The position numbers were made by a program, and so were the translations under genes. Positions 25,818 through 37,581 of a DNA stretch of 64,000 nt are shown one piece after another. This stretch comes from an uncultured Pelagibacteraceae bacterium (GTDB lineage: Bacteria > Pseudomonadota > Alphaproteobacteria > Pelagibacterales > Pelagibacteraceae). The stretch lies in the NCBI GenBank assembly GCA_902560075.1, contig CACEKE010000004.1, positions 1 through 64,000 of the forward strand, given 5' to 3'. The notes beneath the pieces are model-generated. The model did not search any database, was not told the origin of the DNA, and saw only the letters and a program-made list of their open reading frames with translations. The first letter of the stretch is position 1. The number at the start of each line of letters is the position of its first letter.

Positions 25818-27623
25818 ATGTCATCAATTGAAAATATTAGAAATTTTGCAATAATAGCGCATATTGATCATGGAAAATCAACTATAGCTGATCGTATTAT
25901 TCATAAGTGTGGCGGCCTAACAGATAGAGAAATGAAAGCACAGGTTCTCGATTCCATGGATATTGAGAGAGAAAGAGGAATTACAATCAAGGCTCAGACA
26001 GTCAAATTAAATTACAAGTCAAAATCTGGTAAAGAATATATTTTAAATATTATTGATACTCCTGGGCATGTTGATTTCAGTTATGAGGTTAGTAGATCTT
26101 TATATGCATGTGAAGGATCAATTTTAATAGTAGACAGCACACAAGGAGTAGAGGCACAAACATTAGCAAATGTATATCAAGCTTTAGACTCTAATCATGA
26201 GATTATACCTATATTAAATAAAATTGATTTACCAGCATCAGATTTAGTTAGATCAAATAAACAAATAGAGGATGTTATAGGAATTGATACTAAAAATTCT
26301 GTTCCTTGCTCCGGCAAAACTGGAGAGGGAGTTGATGAAATACTAGAAAAAATTATTGAAGTTCTACCAAGTCCAAAAGGTCAAATAAATGAAAAACTTA
26401 AATGTTTATTAGTTGATAGTTGGTACGATACTTATTTAGGAGTTGTTATATTAGTGAGGGTTATCGATGGTAAACTAAAAAAAAATATGAGGATTAAAAT
26501 GATGTCAAATAATAAAGAATATTTAATCGAAAAGGTCGGAGTATTTACTCCAAAACCAGAGGATGTGGATGATCTTAAAGCTGGAGAAATTGGTTTTATC
26601 ACAACCGGCATTAAAGAGCTTTCCGATACAAAGGTTGGAGATACAATTTGTGATGCAAATAACCCAATCATTGATGCATTGCCAGGTTTTAAACCTAGCA
26701 AACCAGTAGTTTTTTGTGGATTATTTCCCGTTGATAGTTCTGAATATCAAAAATTAAAAGATGGTTTAGCAAAATTAAAATTAAATGATGCAAGTTTTAC
26801 TTATGAGGCTGAAACTTCTTCAGCACTAGGGTTGGGTTTTAGATGTGGTTTTTTAGGTTTACTACATTTAGAAATAGTTACAGAGAGACTTGAAAGAGAA
26901 TTTGATATAAATTTATTAACTACCACACCAGGTGTAGTTTATAAAGTATATATGAATAATGGCGAAATTAAAAATCTTCAGAACCCATCTAACTTGCCTG
27001 ATCCAACCTTTATCAAAATGATCGAGGAACCTTGGATTAAAGCAACAATTATCACTCCTGATCAATATTTAGGCTCAATAATGAAGCTTTGTCAAAATAA
27101 GAGAGGAGTTCAAACAAATTTAAGTTATTCAGGAAATAGGGCTGTAATAAATTACGAAATCCCACTGAATGAAGTAGTATTTGATTTTAATGATAGGTTG
27201 AAGTCATTGACAAGTGGTTACGCTAGCTTTGACTACGAAATAATTGGACATAAAGAAGGTGATTTAGTTAAAATGGGTATACTCGTAAATTCAGAACCCG
27301 TTGATGCGCTCGCTATGATGGTTCATAAAGATTTTGCACAATCTATAGGCAGAGATGTGTGCGAAAAATTAAAAGATTTAATACCAAGACATAACTTTAT
27401 GATACCTATTCAAGCTGCAATAGGAGGAAAGATTATTGCAAGAGAAACAATTAAAGGGTTTAAAAAAGACGTTTTGACAAAAATTCATGGTGGTGGTGCA
27501 AGAGATAGAAAAAGGAAGCTACTCGATAAACAAAAAAAAGGTAAAGCGAGATCAAAACAGTTTGGCAAAGTAGAAATTCCGCAAGAGGCGTTTATTGGAG
27601 TATTGAAAATAAATAAGGAATAA
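25818..27623 (+). CDS. lepA: Elongation factor 4 (LepA) (601 aa)
   Basis: A translational GTPase that acts on stalled or mispositioned ribosomes. G1 AHIDHGKST (about 13-21), the switch region [15 protein letters not shown] and NKID are present, followed by EF-G-like domains and the LepA-specific C-terminal domain ([21 protein letters not shown] and the basic tail [18 protein letters not shown]). Length is standard. Position after pheT is common in streamlined genomes. Confidence 0.97.
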   Translation: MSSIENIRNFAIIAHIDHGKSTIADRIIHKCGGLTDREMKAQVLDSMDIERERGITIKAQTVKLNYKSKSGKEYILNIIDTPGHVDFSYEVSRSLYACEGSILIVDSTQGVEAQTLANVYQALDSNHEIIPILNKIDLPASDLVRSNKQIEDVIGIDTKNSVPCSGKTGEGVDEILEKIIEVLPSPKGQINEKLKCLLVDSWYDTYLGVVILVRVIDGKLKKNMRIKMMSNNKEYLIEKVGVFTPKPEDVDDLKAGEIGFITTGIKELSDTKVGDTICDANNPIIDALPGFKPSKPVVFCGLFPVDSSEYQKLKDGLAKLKLNDASFTYEAETSSALGLGFRCGFLGLLHLEIVTERLEREFDINLLTTTPGVVYKVYMNNGEIKNLQNPSNLPDPTFIKMIEEPWIKATIITPDQYLGSIMKLCQNKRGVQTNLSYSGNRAVINYEIPLNEVVFDFNDRLKSLTSGYASFDYEIIGHKEGDLVKMGILVNSEPVDALAMMVHKDFAQSIGRDVCEKLKDLIPRHNFMIPIQAAIGGKIIARETIKGFKKDVLTKIHGGGARDRKRKLLDKQKKGKARSKQFGKVEIPQEAFIGVLKINKE

Positions 27624-27639
27624 TCTAAACAATTTTTTA

Positions 27640-29649
27640 ATGTATAAAAAATTTGCATTTATTTTAATTATTATTTTCTTAGTCTGGATATGGAAGGACT
27701 ATAAAAAAATTGATACAGGTTTTTTAAATCAGAGCAGCATAACCTACAGCTATGATAATCTAAATAACAATTTTATAAAGAAAGTCCACGGTTTCATAAA
27801 TTCGACTTACGAGAATTTTTTGTACAATAATAGTGATAAACATAAGGACTATTGGAAAGTTGAAGATAAATCTAAAAGGGATAATTTACCGAACTTTAAA
27901 ATTTTAAAATCTGATAAAAATTTCACTAAATCAATTACAGAGTTAAAAAACACAGGAACAAACTGGTATAGAAGTCATGGCAATAACTCTTCAAATCGAT
28001 TTTCCTCTTTAAAAAAGATTAATAAAAATAATGCTAAAGATTTGGATGTTGCATGGACATTTGAACATAAGGGATTTTTAAATGATATACAAGCTAATCC
28101 TATTGTGGTGAATGGGATAATATATACTCCAATCACCGGTGGATACATAGCCGCCATTGATGGCACTAATGGAAATTTAATTTGGAAGTCAAAACAATAT
28201 GGTAATTTTGTTGCTAAAAGAGGTTTGCTATATTACCAATCAAACATAAATGACGAACCACCAAAATTATTTTTTTCTAATAGAGAAAGATTAATATGCA
28301 TAAATGCCCTTGATGGAAAGCCCGTAAAAACATTTGGAAAAGAAGGAAAAATTAGAACTGGTTTAAATGTACTTACACCAGTAATTTATAAAAATAACAT
28401 AATCATTGTTACTTGGGATCATGCTGTAGAAGTTTATGATTTAACTAATGGTAATAAAAAGTGGAAATTAAAATATAAAAAAGACATAAATACTAGAGTA
28501 GGAGGAAAAAAATTTATCAATGATGGTTACAATCCTTGGGGTGGTATTTCACTTGATGATAAAAGAGGTATTTTATATTTTACAACCGGGAATCCTCATT
28601 ATTATTTCGATGGTACTCAGAGACCGGGAAATAATCCAGGCTCAAATAGCATAATAGCTGTAGACTTAAATAAAAAAAAAAAAATTTGGTCATTTCAAGA
28701 AACTTCCCATGATATATGGAATTCAGATATACCCTCGCCTCCAATCTTAACATCCATAAGTTTTAATAACAAAAAAATTGATATTGTACTAGCTCCCACT
28801 AAAAGGGCCAATACATTGATGCTTGACAGAGTAAGCGGCAAACCTATTTTTGATTTTAGATATCGAAAAGCTCCTACATCAAAAATTAAAGGTGAAAAAA
28901 CTAGCAATTACCAACCATTTTTAGAATTACCTGAGCCCTTTGGGAGAAACGAATTCTTTTACGATGATTTATGGTCATATGATTCAGAAAAATTAGAAAG
29001 CATAAAAAATCAATACAAAGATCATAATTTTGGTTTTTATAACACTTACGAGTTAAATAAAAAAAATTTACAATACAACTTTAATGGCGGCGCTGAGTGG
29101 ATGGGGGCATCAGTTAACCACAAGAGTGGCGTAATGTATGTAACTAGTAACAACATACCTTGGGAAACAAGTGTGGATCAAATTGAAGACAAAACAACAG
29201 AAATACCATCTTACTCAAGTAATTTTCAAAGAGCTCTTGATGATAAAGGATTTCCGATAATTAGACCGCCATGGGGAACAATATCTGCTATAAATTTAAA
29301 CACTGGTAAAATAATCTGGCAGGTACCTTTTGGTGAGTATGAGGAATTGTCAAAAATGGGAAATGAAATTACCGGGACAGAAAACTTTGGAGGAGTTACC
29401 GGATCAGAAGGTGATGTTTTATTTGCAACAGGAACTCTAGATAAAAAATTTTATGTTTTTGACTCAATTAATGGGAATATTTTATATTCCAAAATAATGC
29501 CATTTATTGGATCATCTCCACCAACAACTTATTCTATAAATGGAAAACAATATATTATCGTTCATTCAACTGGTGGAAAATCGCTTGAGACTGGATATCC
29601 AGACCTAGTTCAAACAGGTAATAAAATCATTTCCTTTACATTAAATTAA
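27640..29649 (+). CDS. Membrane-anchored PQQ-dependent quinoprotein dehydrogenase (669 aa)
   Basis: An eight-bladed beta-propeller quinoprotein related to glucose/quinate/alcohol dehydrogenases. One N-terminal hydrophobic segment (about residues 4-20) anchors or exports it, instead of the five-helix domain of E. coli Gcd. The domain starts near WYRSHGNNSSNRFSSLKKI, and repeated strand motifs such as GYIAAIDGTNGNLIWKSK mark the propeller. PQQ biosynthesis genes are not in the window. Electrons would go to ubiquinone or a cytochrome, but no haem motif (CXXCH) is visible. Substrate is unknown. It lies between lepA and a glycan island. Confidence 0.84.
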   Translation: MYKKFAFILIIIFLVWIWKDYKKIDTGFLNQSSITYSYDNLNNNFIKKVHGFINSTYENFLYNNSDKHKDYWKVEDKSKRDNLPNFKILKSDKNFTKSITELKNTGTNWYRSHGNNSSNRFSSLKKINKNNAKDLDVAWTFEHKGFLNDIQANPIVVNGIIYTPITGGYIAAIDGTNGNLIWKSKQYGNFVAKRGLLYYQSNINDEPPKLFFSNRERLICINALDGKPVKTFGKEGKIRTGLNVLTPVIYKNNIIIVTWDHAVEVYDLTNGNKKWKLKYKKDINTRVGGKKFINDGYNPWGGISLDDKRGILYFTTGNPHYYFDGTQRPGNNPGSNSIIAVDLNKKKKIWSFQETSHDIWNSDIPSPPILTSISFNNKKIDIVLAPTKRANTLMLDRVSGKPIFDFRYRKAPTSKIKGEKTSNYQPFLELPEPFGRNEFFYDDLWSYDSEKLESIKNQYKDHNFGFYNTYELNKKNLQYNFNGGAEWMGASVNHKSGVMYVTSNNIPWETSVDQIEDKTTEIPSYSSNFQRALDDKGFPIIRPPWGTISAINLNTGKIIWQVPFGEYEELSKMGNEITGTENFGGVTGSEGDVLFATGTLDKKFYVFDSINGNILYSKIMPFIGSSPPTTYSINGKQYIIVHSTGGKSLETGYPDLVQTGNKIISFTLN

Positions 29650-29651
29650 AA

Positions 29652-30725
29652 ATGAAATTAAGATTAATTTATAAAAAAATTTTAAATGCTTTTTTTATTT
29701 TACTCCACGGAAAAATTACAAAATCAAATAAAAAAATTAAAAATCTGAAAATTTTTAAAATAAATGAAATTAATAGAGAAAATTTATCTAAATATAAATA
29801 TAGATTATATAATGTAAAAAATGGCAGAGTTTTTACAGATTATGTTGAAAACGTTAGCATAATCTCGGGTAATCAATTAATAGAAAAAGCTTCGTTTCAA
29901 CAAATAAATGGAAAACTAAATAATAATAAAAACCAAACTCTTATCTCAGGTACTCCTAAATTTATTAAGGAATTAAAGGGAAGCCTAATTATATTAACCC
30001 AAGGAGCAAGTGCTCACAATAATTATGCCCATTGGATGCTTGATATACTTCCAAAAATAAAATTAATATTATCAAATATACCGGTTAATCAAATCAAGAG
30101 TATATATTTTACTAGATTGAAAAAATATCAATATCAATCTTTTAATTTTCTAGGTTTGAATTCAATTAAAATTATAGATGCGAATTATTTTAGACATGTA
30201 AAAGCTGATCAAATAATATCTGTCACTCATCCATATTATTTTAAAAAAAAATGGTTTTATGCTCAAAGTAATTTACCCTCTTGGATAATTAGATTTTTAA
30301 GGAATGATATATCAAAAAAAGTTAAATCGAAAAAAAAAGGTTATGATAAAATTTTTATTGACAGAAGTGACTCATTACAAAACCATTGCAAGCTGGTAAA
30401 TAATAACGAAGTCATAGAATTTTTAAAGATAAGAAAATACAAAAGTCTTAAACTGACTAACTTTAATTTACCAGAACAAATATCAATATTTAAAAACTGT
30501 AAATCAATTATAGCCCCTCATGGAGCCGGGCTTGCCAACTTGGCTTTTTGTAAAAAAAAGACTAAAATTGTTGAGATTATTCCAAGCGATAACAAAAGTC
30601 TTCTTTATAAAAGAATTAGTGAAATTAATAAGTTAAAATATAAATCAATTTACTTAAAAAAAATACATAATAACAAAAATGGCGATATGAACCTAAATTT
30701 AGATGTCTTAAAAAAACATTTATAA
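29652..30725 (+). CDS. GT61-family glycosyltransferase (357 aa)
   Basis: A DUF563/GT61 glycosyltransferase of the capsular-polysaccharide type. Characteristic motifs are SAHNNYAHWMLDILPKI near residue 120 and IAPHGAGLANLAFCK near residue 295. The protein is very rich in Lys, Asn and Ile, more so than the neighbouring core genes. It begins 2 bp after the quinoprotein gene and its stop abuts the end of a convergent methyltransferase gene. It is the plus-strand left edge of a surface-glycan island. Donor and acceptor are unknown. Confidence 0.82.
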   Translation: MKLRLIYKKILNAFFILLHGKITKSNKKIKNLKIFKINEINRENLSKYKYRLYNVKNGRVFTDYVENVSIISGNQLIEKASFQQINGKLNNNKNQTLISGTPKFIKELKGSLIILTQGASAHNNYAHWMLDILPKIKLILSNIPVNQIKSIYFTRLKKYQYQSFNFLGLNSIKIIDANYFRHVKADQIISVTHPYYFKKKWFYAQSNLPSWIIRFLRNDISKKVKSKKKGYDKIFIDRSDSLQNHCKLVNNNEVIEFLKIRKYKSLKLTNFNLPEQISIFKNCKSIIAPHGAGLANLAFCKKKTKIVEIIPSDNKSLLYKRISEINKLKYKSIYLKKIHNNKNGDMNLNLDVLKKHL

Positions 30726-31412
30726 CTATTTTTCCAAATAATTGAAAATTACATCATAATCAATAACTCTTAAGTATCTTTGGTAATTATTATAAAAATC
30801 CTCAAATTTTAAATTTTTAAAATTGTTAATATTAATATTTAACAAGTCCTTATTGGGAATTTTTCTTACTATTGATACACCATGATCAATTTTGCATGTA
30901 ACGATATCACAGTCATTTCTTGTTCTAAAATATACAATTGATTTCCAAACATCGCCATTCCAAATAATTTTATATCTGGGAACAGCTTGCTGATGGACAT
31001 TTGCAGGTAAAGCATCATGTAAAAAAATAATCCCTCCTTCATTAATACAATTTAATGAATTGTCTAAATCTTTACAAACCTGATCGTATTCGTGAAGACC
31101 ATCTATAAATATACAATCAAATTTTTTTTTGTTTTGTAAAAAAAATTCATCACTTGTTCCTTTAAAATTTCCACCAGAGTATGGGTCGACTCCAGTTTTG
31201 TCAGGGACATCTATTTTTTTAAATGAATAATCGTCATCACAACCAATTTCTAAGTAAGATTTAAAATTATAAAACTTAATTATTTTCATTATCAAATCCC
31301 ATCTATTAACATTTTCTGGAAAGTTAAAATTAATTGATTTATTATATTTATCGATAAATAAATTGTAATAAATTTTATTAAGTTTGAATCTAATTTTGTT
31401 TATTTTTTCCAT
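30726..31412 (-). CDS. Class I SAM-dependent methyltransferase (228 aa)
   Basis: A Rossmann-fold methyltransferase similar to the Methyltransf_24 type found in glycan clusters. Motif I is SYLEIGCDDD near residue 55. The acidic strand FDCIFIDGLHEYDQV and the later GGIIFLHDAL are as expected for motif II/III. No membrane segment. It is the last gene of the minus-strand glycan run and follows the GT17 gene by one base. A sugar or glycan O-methylation role is inference from context. Confidence 0.75.
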   Translation of the reverse strand: MEKINKIRFKLNKIYYNLFIDKYNKSINFNFPENVNRWDLIMKIIKFYNFKSYLEIGCDDDYSFKKIDVPDKTGVDPYSGGNFKGTSDEFFLQNKKKFDCIFIDGLHEYDQVCKDLDNSLNCINEGGIIFLHDALPANVHQQAVPRYKIIWNGDVWKSIVYFRTRNDCDIVTCKIDHGVSIVRKIPNKDLLNININNFKNLKFEDFYNNYQRYLRVIDYDVIFNYLEK

Positions 31413-31413
31413 T

Positions 31414-32229
31414 TTATATTATCCACTCTTTAAATTTATTTTTGTTATCTAAAATATATTTGGGAAATTTTTCATCTAATTTCACTTTTTTATAAATCCT
31501 ATTTCTCATAAATAAATCTCTATGTTCTGAAATATTTTTTTTTATTGTGTTTAAATCTGAAAAATTTGAATGTGCGAATTCCATATGAGCAAAAGTTTTA
31601 AGTTTTAATGAGATATCTTCTGCAGAAAACAATGAATTAAAGTGCCATCCTCCATTGTCTACTAATTGTATACTTCTTTCTTTAAAAATTTTCCAAAACG
31701 GTGCAGATATATTTTTTTTTTTAATATTTTGCCTCATAAAATTTATTGATATTAAATCCTTCATTTTGCAAATTCTAGTTCCTTCCCAAGGACTCTCAAA
31801 TTGGTTAAAAAGATTTAATTTATAACAAAAACAATTTTGCATAAATATTCCATATTTTTTTTTTAAAATTAATTTGTTTAATATTTCAGGATTGGGAATT
31901 TCATCAGGATCAGAAAACATTATAAAATCATCTGATTTTGCATATTTAATTCCGTTAAATATATATTCTCTTTGCTTGGCCTGATTTTTCCATGGATCAT
32001 TTGGTTTGGTAAATGGTTCGTCTAAAACAATATAAATAATCCTATTTTTAAATTTTTCATTATCAAGTCTAAAATTTAATTTTTTTTTATTACCTTTATG
32101 ATCAAAAGAAGATTCGCATATTACAAAATAGTCTACTTTATCGCCTAATATTTCAAATCTTAAATTTGTTACTAGGTTTTCTTTAAAAAAAGTTATTGTA
32201 TCAAAAATTTTCATTTTATTTTCATACAA
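31414..32229 (-). CDS. GT17-family (N-acetylglucosaminyltransferase-like) glycosyltransferase (271 aa)
   Basis: The sequence resembles glycosyltransferase family 17, whose eukaryotic members are beta-1,4-mannosyl-glycoprotein GlcNAc transferases. The start MKIFDTITFFKENL, the DYFVICESSFDHKG segment, and the acidic FSDPDEIPNPEIL (about residues 100-112) are characteristic. Bacterial members sit in surface-glycan islands. An internal Met (start 32214) is an equally good or better start. It follows the PLP-enzyme gene by 17 bp. Actual sugar specificity is unknown. Confidence 0.8.
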   Translation of the reverse strand: MYENKMKIFDTITFFKENLVTNLRFEILGDKVDYFVICESSFDHKGNKKKLNFRLDNEKFKNRIIYIVLDEPFTKPNDPWKNQAKQREYIFNGIKYAKSDDFIMFSDPDEIPNPEILNKLILKKKYGIFMQNCFCYKLNLFNQFESPWEGTRICKMKDLISINFMRQNIKKKNISAPFWKIFKERSIQLVDNGGWHFNSLFSAEDISLKLKTFAHMEFAHSNFSDLNTIKKNISEHRDLFMRNRIYKKVKLDEKFPKYILDNKNKFKEWII

Positions 32230-32246
32230 TATATATAGAAAGTAGT

Positions 32247-33452
32247 TTATAAACCTTTTAATTTTGCAAATTTTTTAAAAGTATTGCAGATATATATTAA
32301 ATCTTTTATTTTTAATCCTTGATGACAACCTAGTAAAATACCATTTTTCATCACATCGTCAGCAATAATATTTGATTTGTTATGTGCTTTGTATTTTAAT
32401 TTCTTCATCAAAGGTTGTCTCATTATATTTCCAGTGAATATTGTTCTAGTTTGGATATTTCTTTTTTCAAAATAAATTTGTAACTCCTTCCGTGAAAATC
32501 TATTATTTTTTTTAATAACAATTGGGAACGCTAACCAGGGTGTAATTGTTTTTTCATAAGTCTCAGGTAGTTTAAAATATTGATTATATCTATTAAAATA
32601 TTTTTTAAGAAACTCAAAATTAAAATTTCTTTTTTCAATATTTGTTTTTAGTTTTTTTATTTGTTCAATTGCAAAAGCAGCTGAGATTTCCGATGGTAGA
32701 AAATTATAACCTAGTTTTGAAAATATGTATTTTTTATCGTAGTCGATACCAGAAATTTTAACATTAAATCTATCTTTAATCTTATCAGACTCATCAAATA
32801 TAGCTGACGATCTACCCCATCCACGAAGAAGTTTTGCATCCTGGTATAATTTATAATCATTAAAACATACAATTCCACCAAAACCAGCCCCATTAATTAT
32901 GTGTGATGCATAAAAGCTATTTGTCGTTATATCAGAATAGCCTCCATTAATTTTTCCATTAACTAAATAACCTATTGTATCAGCTGAATCCTCAATCACT
33001 TTTAATTTATATCTTTTTGCAATTAAGTGAATTCGCTTTCTATCAGGAATATTTCCCAATAAATTTGGTATCATTATTGCGACAGTTTTATTATTTATAC
33101 ATTTTTCAATTTGATCGGGGTCTGCGATAAATTTGTTTTGTATTACTCCAATAAAGTGAGGCACAAGACCTAATTGATATATAGGAGCTACAGTTGTGGA
33201 AAATGTAAGGCTAGGGGTGATTATCTCACTTCCTTTTTTAAAATTTAATGCACTTAATGCAAGAAGATTTGCTGAAGAACCTGAATTAACCATTAATCCA
33301 TATTTTTTACCAAATATTTTTGCAACTTTTTTCTCTAAAATTTTTACATGGGGCCCATCAACTAGATTCAAACTGTTATTTTTTAAAACCCTCATAACAG
33401 CTCCGATTTCTTTATAATTATAAACTGCTCTACCGTAATAAATTTTCTGCAT
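32247..33452 (-). CDS. DegT/DnrJ-fold PLP sugar enzyme with His instead of the Schiff-base Lys; ColD/RfbH-like 3-dehydratase (401 aa)
   Basis: The fold-type I PLP enzyme has GSSANLLALSAL (about 58-69), TPSLTFSTTVAP (79-90) and EDSADTIG (154-161). Where DegT-family aminotransferases have the PLP lysine (SFxATKNIT pattern), this protein has His184 in SFYASHIING. The same Lys-to-His change defines sugar 3-dehydratases such as ColD (GDP-4-keto-6-deoxymannose 3-dehydratase) and RfbH/E1. The 2Fe-2S cysteine set of E1 is absent, so a ColD-like, iron-free enzyme is more likely. Its neighbour is an SDR gene, as expected for a 3,6-dideoxysugar route. Substrate nucleotide is not known. Confidence 0.8.
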   Translation of the reverse strand: MQKIYYGRAVYNYKEIGAVMRVLKNNSLNLVDGPHVKILEKKVAKIFGKKYGLMVNSGSSANLLALSALNFKKGSEIITPSLTFSTTVAPIYQLGLVPHFIGVIQNKFIADPDQIEKCINNKTVAIMIPNLLGNIPDRKRIHLIAKRYKLKVIEDSADTIGYLVNGKINGGYSDITTNSFYASHIINGAGFGGIVCFNDYKLYQDAKLLRGWGRSSAIFDESDKIKDRFNVKISGIDYDKKYIFSKLGYNFLPSEISAAFAIEQIKKLKTNIEKRNFNFEFLKKYFNRYNQYFKLPETYEKTITPWLAFPIVIKKNNRFSRKELQIYFEKRNIQTRTIFTGNIMRQPLMKKLKYKAHNKSNIIADDVMKNGILLGCHQGLKIKDLIYICNTFKKFAKLKGL

Positions 33453-33487
33453 AGCTTTAAATATTACATATTTGTTTAATTACAACA

Positions 33488-34336
33488 TTAACTTTGTCCT
33501 AAAACAAACCTGATTAAATTATTAATATTGCTATGTTTTGGTGTCCAACCAGGTAATTTTTTATAATAAAAAATTTTTTCTTTTTTAAAGGAAGTATTCC
33601 CAAACTTTACTAAACGATTGATATTCTTTTTTTTATTTATTTTTTTTAAGATATTATATAATTTAAAATTAGTTTTATTAATTACATTATAGTTTCCAGA
33701 ATTTATATCTTTTTTCAGAATAATTCCTACCGCTGTAATTATATCATTTACATTCAGTAAATTTATTACTATTTTTTTCGATATAATATTGATTTTTCTT
33801 TTGTTTTTTAAATTTGTTTTTATTAAATTGATTATTTTATTTCTTTTATCATTTTCTCCATATGTATCTGATATAAAAAGGTTATAAAATTTTACAGATG
33901 AAAATTTTCTTATATAATAATTCAATATTTTAGAGAAAGATATTTTGTAGGCAGCGTATAAATTATAAGCTACGTCTAATTTTCCATTATAATTTTGCCA
34001 TACTGTTGAAAAATTAATAAATTTTTTTACTTTCATATATTTTAAATTTTCCAACAAAATTGTACCAAATTCTATATTAGCTAGAGTCAATTTTCTTATA
34101 TCAGATATAGTATGATTTTTTACATAATGCGTCCCGCAGTGAATTATTATATCGATTTTAATTTTTTTCAATTTTTTGTTCAAGTCTAAATGATTTTTAA
34201 AATAAAGAACGTTAACATTTTTTTTCTTCTTTATTTTATTCCTCGTTGTTATGTAAATATTTGAGTTATTAATTAAACTCTTCAATATATTTGAGCCGAT
34301 AAACCCAGTTGACCCTGTTATAAGTATGTTTTGCAT
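33488..34336 (-). CDS. NAD(P)-dependent epimerase/reductase, extended SDR (282 aa)
   Basis: The N-terminal nucleotide-binding motif ILITGSTGFIGSN starts three residues after the chosen Met. The catalytic pair is in YAAYK (YxxxK), preceded by the NFSTVW serine/threonine. Extended SDRs reduce or epimerise nucleotide sugars. Next to the ColD-like enzyme it could reduce a 4-keto-3,6-dideoxyhexose (ColC- or RfbS-like), which is inference. A Met seven codons upstream (34357) would leave only 14 bp to the divergent GT2 gene; the Met at 34336 matches the family start better. Confidence 0.8.
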   Translation of the reverse strand: MQNILITGSTGFIGSNILKSLINNSNIYITTRNKIKKKKNVNVLYFKNHLDLNKKLKKIKIDIIIHCGTHYVKNHTISDIRKLTLANIEFGTILLENLKYMKVKKFINFSTVWQNYNGKLDVAYNLYAAYKISFSKILNYYIRKFSSVKFYNLFISDTYGENDKRNKIINLIKTNLKNKRKINIISKKIVINLLNVNDIITAVGIILKKDINSGNYNVINKTNFKLYNILKKINKKKNINRLVKFGNTSFKKEKIFYYKKLPGWTPKHSNINNLIRFVLGQS

Positions 34337-34371
34337 ATTTGTAAGTTTATCTTTCATGTATAATATAAAAT

Positions 34372-35253
34372 ATGAAAAATCTAAATGATAATAAAAATCT
34401 CACCGTTATAATTGTTCTATACAAAGAGCCATTTGAATTAATTAATAAGACGCTTGAAAAAATACAAGACCTTAAAATAATAATAATTGATAATGATAAT
34501 AATTTAGAAATTAAGACTAAAATTTTAAAAAAATTCAAAATTTACAAATATATTTTGAATAACATAAACAATGGATTTTCAGCTGGATACAATCAAGGTA
34601 TAAAATTAAGTGATACATTATATACGATGGTTTTAGGACCAGATTGTTTAATTGCGAAAGATGATATCATTATTTTAATTGAAAAATTACTTTTATATGA
34701 AAATTCAATAATAGTTACACCTACATCCTACGATAATAAAAATGAATTATCTTATGCAGGCGGACCATTGCCAGAAAATGCTGATAAGGATAAAATATTA
34801 GAATTAGATGGTGATACGTGTGTAGAAAGTGCATTGGGTGCATGCATGTTATTTAGAACTCAGGAGTTAAAAAAGAAAAATTTATTATTTGATGAAAATT
34901 TTTTCTTATATTTTTCTGACGATGACTTATGCAGAAATATTAAGTTATTAAATAAATCAATTATACAAATAAAAAATGCAAAATGTATACATCAGCATGG
35001 TATTATAAAGATTAAAAACAAATTTTTAAAAATTTATGTAAGAGAATATAACTTTAATCATGATATGTTATATTATTTTCATAAAAATAAATCTCCAAAA
35101 TACTTTAGGTTAATTAATGAATTTAAAAAAAAAATACCAAGATATTTAATAAGAATAGTGGTAAAATTTTTTTTGTTACAATTTAAAGATGTAGTAAAAA
35201 TTTATGCACGATTATTTGCTTTTTATACATTTAAGAATAAATATCTAAATTAA
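34372..35253 (+). CDS. GT2-family glycosyltransferase (293 aa)
   Basis: A GT-A-fold enzyme similar to rhamnosyltransferases. LTVIIVLYKEPFELINKTLEK starts the nucleotide-binding region, NNGFSAGYNQGIKLS is the typical acceptor-side motif, and the metal-binding region has VLGPDC. ALGACMLFRTQEL with FLYFSDDDLCRNIKLL (about residues 160-205) contains the catalytic acidic residues. It is the last gene of the glycan island, 17 bp upstream of tRNA-Ser. Probably adds a sugar to an envelope glycan. Confidence 0.85.
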   Translation: MKNLNDNKNLTVIIVLYKEPFELINKTLEKIQDLKIIIIDNDNNLEIKTKILKKFKIYKYILNNINNGFSAGYNQGIKLSDTLYTMVLGPDCLIAKDDIIILIEKLLLYENSIIVTPTSYDNKNELSYAGGPLPENADKDKILELDGDTCVESALGACMLFRTQELKKKNLLFDENFFLYFSDDDLCRNIKLLNKSIIQIKNAKCIHQHGIIKIKNKFLKIYVREYNFNHDMLYYFHKNKSPKYFRLINEFKKKIPRYLIRIVVKFFLLQFKDVVKIYARLFAFYTFKNKYLN

Positions 35254-35270
35254 AAAATATTTTTAAGATC

Positions 35271-35360
35271 GGAGAGATGGCCGAGTGGTTTAAGGCGCAC
35301 GCTTGGAAAGCGTGTAAAGGGGAAACTCTTTCATGGGTTCGAATCCCATTCTCTCCGCCA
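35271..35360 (+). tRNA. tRNA-Ser (anticodon GGA)
   Basis: Acceptor GGAGAGA pairs with TCTCTCC, the anticodon arm CACGC/GCGTG encloses TTGGAAA (anticodon GGA), and a long variable arm typical of tRNA-Ser is present. The T-arm has GGTTCGAATCC and CCA is encoded (35358-35360). It borders the glycan island, a place where tRNA genes often mark integration sites, but no integrase is seen. Confidence 0.97.
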
Positions 35361-35508
35361 TTTATAATTTAAGTTCAAATTTTTTGATAAAAAAACCGAA
35401 TTTTTGAATAATAAATAAAAATATAAATACCTAGTTTAATAAATATTGAATTTCAACGACTATTTCATGTGGCTTTTTTAAAAAATTTTAAAAAAAAAAT
35501 ATTAATGA

Positions 35509-37580
<2,072 letters not shown>

Positions 37581-37581
37581 A

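Noticed and set aside
29652..35360. Glycan island as a mobile element integrated at tRNA-Ser
   Set aside because: No integrase, direct repeat of the tRNA 3' end or transposase is visible.
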